Source: Trebonia sp050013875 (GTDB taxonomy: Bacteria > Actinomycetota > Actinomycetes > Streptosporangiales > Streptosporangiaceae). From it: DNA of 64,000 bases. The stretch is taken from NCBI GenBank assembly GCA_050013875.1, contig JBEKEK010000005.1, forward strand, positions 1 to 64,000. Reading direction: 5' to 3'. The position numbers were made by a program, and so were the translations under genes. Within the stretch, counting starts at the first letter, position 1, and each line of letters begins with the position of its first letter. Positions 61,601 through 64,000 of the stretch are shown here, one piece after another. The notes under the pieces are model-generated. The model saw only the letters and a program-made list of their open reading frames with translations. It searched no databases and was not told the origin of the DNA.

Positions 61601-62297
61601 GAAGCCGCTGACCGAGACCGCGCATGAGCGGCTGGCCACGGTGGCGCAGCACACCGAGATCGGCGCGGGCATGTACGTCGCGCTCAAGGACCTGGAGATC
61701 CGCGGCGCGGGCAACCTGCTGGGCGGCGAGCAGTCCGGGCATATCGCGGGGGTCGGGTTCGACCTCTATATACGGATGATCGGCGAGGCGGTCCGCGAGC
61801 TGAAGGACGACGCGCCGCCCGAGCGGCCCGAGGTCCGGGTCGAGCTCCCGGTTAACGCGCACATCCCGCACGACTACGTGCCGGGCGAGCGGCTGCGGCT
61901 GGCCGCCTACACGTCGATCGCGGCGATCGACAGCGAAGAGGGCGTGATCGCCGTCCGCGACGAGCTCCGCGACCGGTTCGGCGAGCTGCCGCTGCCGGTG
62001 CTCACCCTGCTCGACGTGGCGCGGCTGCGGTCCGCCGCGCGGCAGGTCGGGCTGACCGATATCACGCTGCAAGGGTCGTTCGTGCGGTTCGGCCCCGTCG
62101 TCCTGCCTGATTCGCGTGTGGTCCGAGTTCAGCGGCTATACCCGAAGACGATCCTCAAGCCGGCGGTGCGTACCATGCTGGTACCGGTGCCGAAGGCCGG
62201 CGCCTCGAGCGGCGGCTTCGGAGGCGAACCGCTGCGCGACACCGAGCTGCTCGCGTGGTGCGCGGAGGTCATCCGTTCGGTACTGTCCGAGTCGTAG
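58677..62297 (+). CDS. mfd: Transcription-repair coupling factor Mfd
   Basis: A 1206-residue DNA translocase that removes stalled RNA polymerase and recruits UvrA. In order: UvrB-like N-terminal modules (FPGWETLPHERLSPRSDTVG), an RNA polymerase interaction region (LRPGDYVVHEQHGVGRFIEM), helicase motifs with P-loop CGDVGYGKTEIAVRAAF, DEEQRFG, SATPIPRTLEMG and QLRGRVGRGRERAYAYF, and the C-terminal TRCF domain. ATG 58677 (SLAGLLAAVADDAQLR) is used, and an in-frame upstream codon at 58533 would add residues of no family match. Length is normal for actinobacteria. Confidence 0.96.
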   Translation: MSLAGLLAAVADDAQLRTALARPDLPGAGERDLVAPSALRPLLVAALAAGTVAPDGRGRFVLAVTATAREAEDLTAALGAFLPPRSVATFPGWETLPHERLSPRSDTVGQRIAVLRRLAHPGAAGDELGGALSVVVAPVRSLLQPIVAGLGDLEPVRLAVGDDADPEDVITRLVEIGYARVEMVSKRGELAVRGGLLDVFPPTEEHPLRIEFFGDTVDEIRVFKVADQRSAGISEHGLWAPPCRELLLTPSVRARAKELAAKHPAVSDILGKIADGITVEGMEAFASVLADHMELLVDQLPIGGLVLSCDPERIRTRATELVSTSQEFLEASWASAAAGGEAPIDLGGSAFQPIATVREHTAELGIPWWTLAPFGATEGVTAEEEAGQPAGQYGDQGNDGPFTISIHAQAAAAYRGETSRMIGDVRQWLAQGWRVVLVTEGHGPAQRLAEVLRGEGFGARLGDIEADPEGGVPYVATGELRQGFSWPAVKLAVLTEADFAARGASRPGTRDERRMPSARRRGGVDPLQLRPGDYVVHEQHGVGRFIEMTSRTAGGATRDYLVLEYAAAKRGHPPDRLYVPTDQLDEVTKYSGGEAPALHRLGGADWAKTKSRARKAVREIAAELIRLYSARMASPGYAFGPDTPWQRELEDAFPYVETPDQLSAVDDVKRDMEKPVPMDRLICGDVGYGKTEIAVRAAFKAVQDGKQVAVLVPTTLLAQQHFNTFSERYAPFPVTVKALSRFQTTAEAAETQRGLADGTVDVVIGTHRLLSSETRFRQLGLVIIDEEQRFGVEHKEYLKRLRTEVDVLAMSATPIPRTLEMGVAGIREMSTILTPPEERHPVLTFVGGYDEKQIAAAIRRELLRDGQVFFVHNRVQSIRKVASQLAEIVPEARIQVAHGQMNEHELEKIMVDFWDRNFDVLVATTIVESGLDIPNANTLIVDRADAAGLSQLHQLRGRVGRGRERAYAYFLYPPEKPLTETAHERLATVAQHTEIGAGMYVALKDLEIRGAGNLLGGEQSGHIAGVGFDLYIRMIGEAVRELKDDAPPERPEVRVELPVNAHIPHDYVPGERLRLAAYTSIAAIDSEEGVIAVRDELRDRFGELPLPVLTLLDVARLRSAARQVGLTDITLQGSFVRFGPVVLPDSRVVRVQRLYPKTILKPAVRTMLVPVPKAGASSGGFGGEPLRDTELLAWCAEVIRSVLSES

Positions 62298-62334
62298 ATT
62301 TCTGCTGTCATTGATGTGTTGGAAGGGAACGCCT

Positions 62335-63069
62335 GTGTTTGGCAGGGCTGCGTTTGGCGGGACCGTGTTTGGCAGGAGTGTGCCTGCTAAGAGGATCGGG
62401 CGCGGGCTCGCGGTAGGCGCGGCCGGCCTTGGCGCGTGCGTGCTGATCGCCGCGTGCTCCCCGGTGAAGGCGGGGGCGGCGGCGATCGTGGGCAACCAGC
62501 GGATCACCGTGTCGTCGGTCGACACCCAGATCTCCAACCTCCAATCGGCGGGCAAGTCTGTCAGCGGGTTCAATCTCAGCACCGCCGAGCAGCCCGCCGC
62601 GGTGCTGACCTGGCTGGTCAGGTTCGCCATCATGGACCAGGTGGCCGCCACCAGCAACATCTCGGTGACCCAGGCGCAAATACAGTCGGGGCTGGCGGCC
62701 ATCCAATCTGAGGCGGCTTCCTCGGCCTCAGCGGATGGGTACAGCAGCGCACAGGCGCTGTTCCTCGGCAACGGGATCACGCCGCAGATGCAGCCCGCGC
62801 TCGGCCGCTGGGTGGCCCAGAGCGACGCCTACCAGATCAAGGCGAACGGCGGCAAGGCGCCGACCACGACCGCGCAGGGCAATGCCGTGACCGCGAAGTA
62901 CGATAAGGCGGAGTGCCAGGCCGCCAAGTCGCTGAACATCCAGGTCAGCCCGCAGTACGGGCGGATTGACTACTCGAGCTACACCGTGGTGCCCGCCTCG
63001 AACCTGCTGTCCCAGCCGTCGGGCAAGCCGTCGCCCGCGTCCACCACGGGGCTCACGCCGGCCTGCTGA
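62335..63069 (+). CDS. SurA N-terminal domain-like lipoprotein
   Basis: A 244-residue exported lipoprotein. Residues about 22-44 form a signal with lipobox LIAACS. The mature part has the SurA N-terminal pattern: AAIVGNQRITVSSVDTQISN, VLTWLVRFAIMDQVAATSNI, VTQAQIQSGLAAI. It may act as an extracytoplasmic chaperone. It ends in a Ser/Pro-rich tail. GTG 62335 follows GGAAGGGA with seven bases. The first 48 bases repeat TTTGGC three times (FGRAAFGGTVFGRS). It starts 38 bases after mfd and overlaps nothing; mazG begins one base after its stop. Confidence 0.85.
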   Translation: MFGRAAFGGTVFGRSVPAKRIGRGLAVGAAGLGACVLIAACSPVKAGAAAIVGNQRITVSSVDTQISNLQSAGKSVSGFNLSTAEQPAAVLTWLVRFAIMDQVAATSNISVTQAQIQSGLAAIQSEAASSASADGYSSAQALFLGNGITPQMQPALGRWVAQSDAYQIKANGGKAPTTTAQGNAVTAKYDKAECQAAKSLNIQVSPQYGRIDYSSYTVVPASNLLSQPSGKPSPASTTGLTPAC

Positions 63070-63070
63070 G

Positions 63071-63766
63071 GTGACTGACCCGACCGGTGCACCAGGTGCG
63101 CGGCTGCTCGATCTGGTCGCGGTGGTGGACACGCTGCGGACGTCCTGCCCCTGGGACCGGGAGCAGACGCACGCGTCGCTGCTGCGGTACCTGCTTGAAG
63201 AGGCGTACGAGGCAGCCGAGACGATCGAGGCCGATGACATGCCGGCGCTCCGCGAGGAGATCGGCGACGTCCTGTTCCAGGTGCTCTTCCACGCCAGGAT
63301 CGCCTCCGAACGGTCCGCCGCCGACGGCGGGTTCACCATCGATGACGTGGCCGACACGCTCGCCGCGAAGCTGATCAGGCGGCATCCGCACGTCTTTGCC
63401 GGGGTCTCGGTGTCATCGGCGGCCGACGTCAACGCTAACTGGGAAGAGATTAAGAAGGCGGAGCGGGCGGCGAAGTCCGCGGCAGCCGGTGACCCTGAGG
63501 CGCCGTCGGCGCTCGACGGGGTGCCGTTCGGTCAGCCGGCGCTGTCGCTGGCGGCGCAACTGCAGCGACGCGCGGCGCGAGCGGGGTTTGCCTTTGCGGC
63601 GGACGCTTCGTCGGTCGCCCTGGATTCCGAGCGTCTCGGGGACGAGCTTATGAGCCTGGTGGCGCGGGCGCGCGAGGCCGGGCTCGACCCGGAGCTTTCG
63701 CTGCGCGACGCCGCGAGGCGGTTCGCCGCCGAGGTCAGGGAGTGCGAGCGCACGCGCGCTGGTTAG
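63071..63766 (+). CDS. mazG: MazG nucleoside triphosphate pyrophosphohydrolase
   Basis: A 231-residue enzyme that hydrolyses noncanonical or excess nucleoside triphosphates. Motifs are TSCPWDREQTHASLLRYLLE, EEAYEAAETIEADDMPALR, EEIGDVLFQVLFHARIA and the C-terminal LIRRHPHVFAGVSV region. The acidic metal-binding residues EExxE and ExxD are intact. GTG 63071 is used, right after the SurA-like gene stop, so the two are coupled. The C-terminal half is shorter than in E. coli MazG, which is usual for actinobacteria. Confidence 0.92.
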   Translation: MTDPTGAPGARLLDLVAVVDTLRTSCPWDREQTHASLLRYLLEEAYEAAETIEADDMPALREEIGDVLFQVLFHARIASERSAADGGFTIDDVADTLAAKLIRRHPHVFAGVSVSSAADVNANWEEIKKAERAAKSAAAGDPEAPSALDGVPFGQPALSLAAQLQRRAARAGFAFAADASSVALDSERLGDELMSLVARAREAGLDPELSLRDAARRFAAEVRECERTRAG

Positions 63767-63775
63767 CCGGTGCGC

Positions 63776-63804
63776 GTGACGCATGCGCTGTGACGTACTA
63801 ATAT
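63776..63804 (+). promoter_or_regulatory. Promoter before the last gene
   Basis: GTGACG at 63776-63781 and TAATAT at 63799-63804 are spaced by 17 bases, a good -35/-10 pair with an unusually AT-rich -10 for this genome. Transcription would start near 63811, leaving a leader of about 46 bases to ATG 63857. Confidence 0.5.
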
Positions 63805-63856
63805 TTCCTGGAGTGAAAGTCGGTTTAGTTCTGGTTCGTGGTGCTTAGGGGTTTTT

Positions 63857-64000
63857 ATGGCTTCCATCCTGACCAATCCGAAGATCCCGGCGGACGAACT
63901 GCGACAGCGGCTGTACTCGGGGGACCTTGTCATCTTGACTGGCCTCGGCACTCTCGGTGTGCTCGTCGAGTACATCCGTGCGGAGCTGACCGAACTGTTC
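63857..64000 (+). CDS. Partial gene of unknown function, cut by the window end
   Basis: Only the first 48 residues are present (MASILTNPKIPADELRQRLY and onward, with GDLVILTGLGTLGVLVEYIR). The ATG at 63857 follows AGGGG and a plausible promoter at 63776-63804. No family can be recognised from this short stretch, and the pattern of a small alpha/beta start is not diagnostic. The gene continues beyond the window. Confidence 0.6.
   Translation, partial: MASILTNPKIPADELRQRLYSGDLVILTGLGTLGVLVEYIRAELTELF

Overview
The window is chromosomal DNA from a high-GC actinomycete. The evidence is the very high G+C with strong third-position bias, frequent GTG starts, stop/start overlaps of the GTGA and ATGA type, a Rex-headed heme operon as in Streptomyces, a BldC-type developmental regulator and a mycobacterial-type small basic ribosomal protein. 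Streptomyces or Streptosporangiales-like lineages fit. Genus cannot be fixed from the sequence alone.

Region 1 (1-11.3 kb) is housekeeping and redox/heme. It holds a 32-residue bS22-like protein, a long Gly/Tyr/Gln repeat protein carrying one ABM-type domain, a glutaredoxin-like protein, then rex-hemA-hemC-hemD-hemB, a primase/polymerase-like gene and hemL. A near-palindromic Rex operator overlaps the probable rex promoter, and two perfect DnaA boxes lie about 180 bp upstream of it. hemA carries an in-frame G-tract palindromic insert.

Region 2 (11.6-24.6 kb) has two membrane proteins, a histidine phosphatase, a cytochrome c maturation set (resA-resB-ccsB without an adjacent ccdA), a small PLDc_N-like membrane protein, a metallopeptidase-like protein with a small partner gene, bldC, a threonine dehydratase-type enzyme, a DUF4229 protein, an APS kinase with a degenerate sulfurylase-like domain, and a methyltransferase.

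Region 3 (24.7-58.4 kb) is a large cell-surface or exopolysaccharide locus. It has seven GT2 glycosyltransferases, two flippase-like proteins, a large polytopic membrane protein, two NAD-dependent epimerases, a polysaccharide deacetylase, a HAD-like polysaccharide-cluster protein, three GH16 enzymes and one clan GH-A-like secreted hydrolase. A GMC oxidoreductase and an aldo/keto reductase sit translationally coupled between GT2 genes. The inferred logic is: make sugar nucleotides (epimerases), assemble a repeat (GT2s), oxidise or reduce it (GMC/AKR), flip it (flippases), then deacetylate and trim it outside. The stretch 40.9-43.7 kb (SDR, VOC, truncated hydrolase) looks like foreign material inside the locus and is marked by a 37-bp direct repeat and a broken gene.

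Region 4 (58.7-64 kb) returns to housekeeping with mfd, a SurA-like lipoprotein, mazG and the start of one more gene cut by the window edge. I saw no rRNA, tRNA, CRISPR array, transposase or phage gene.
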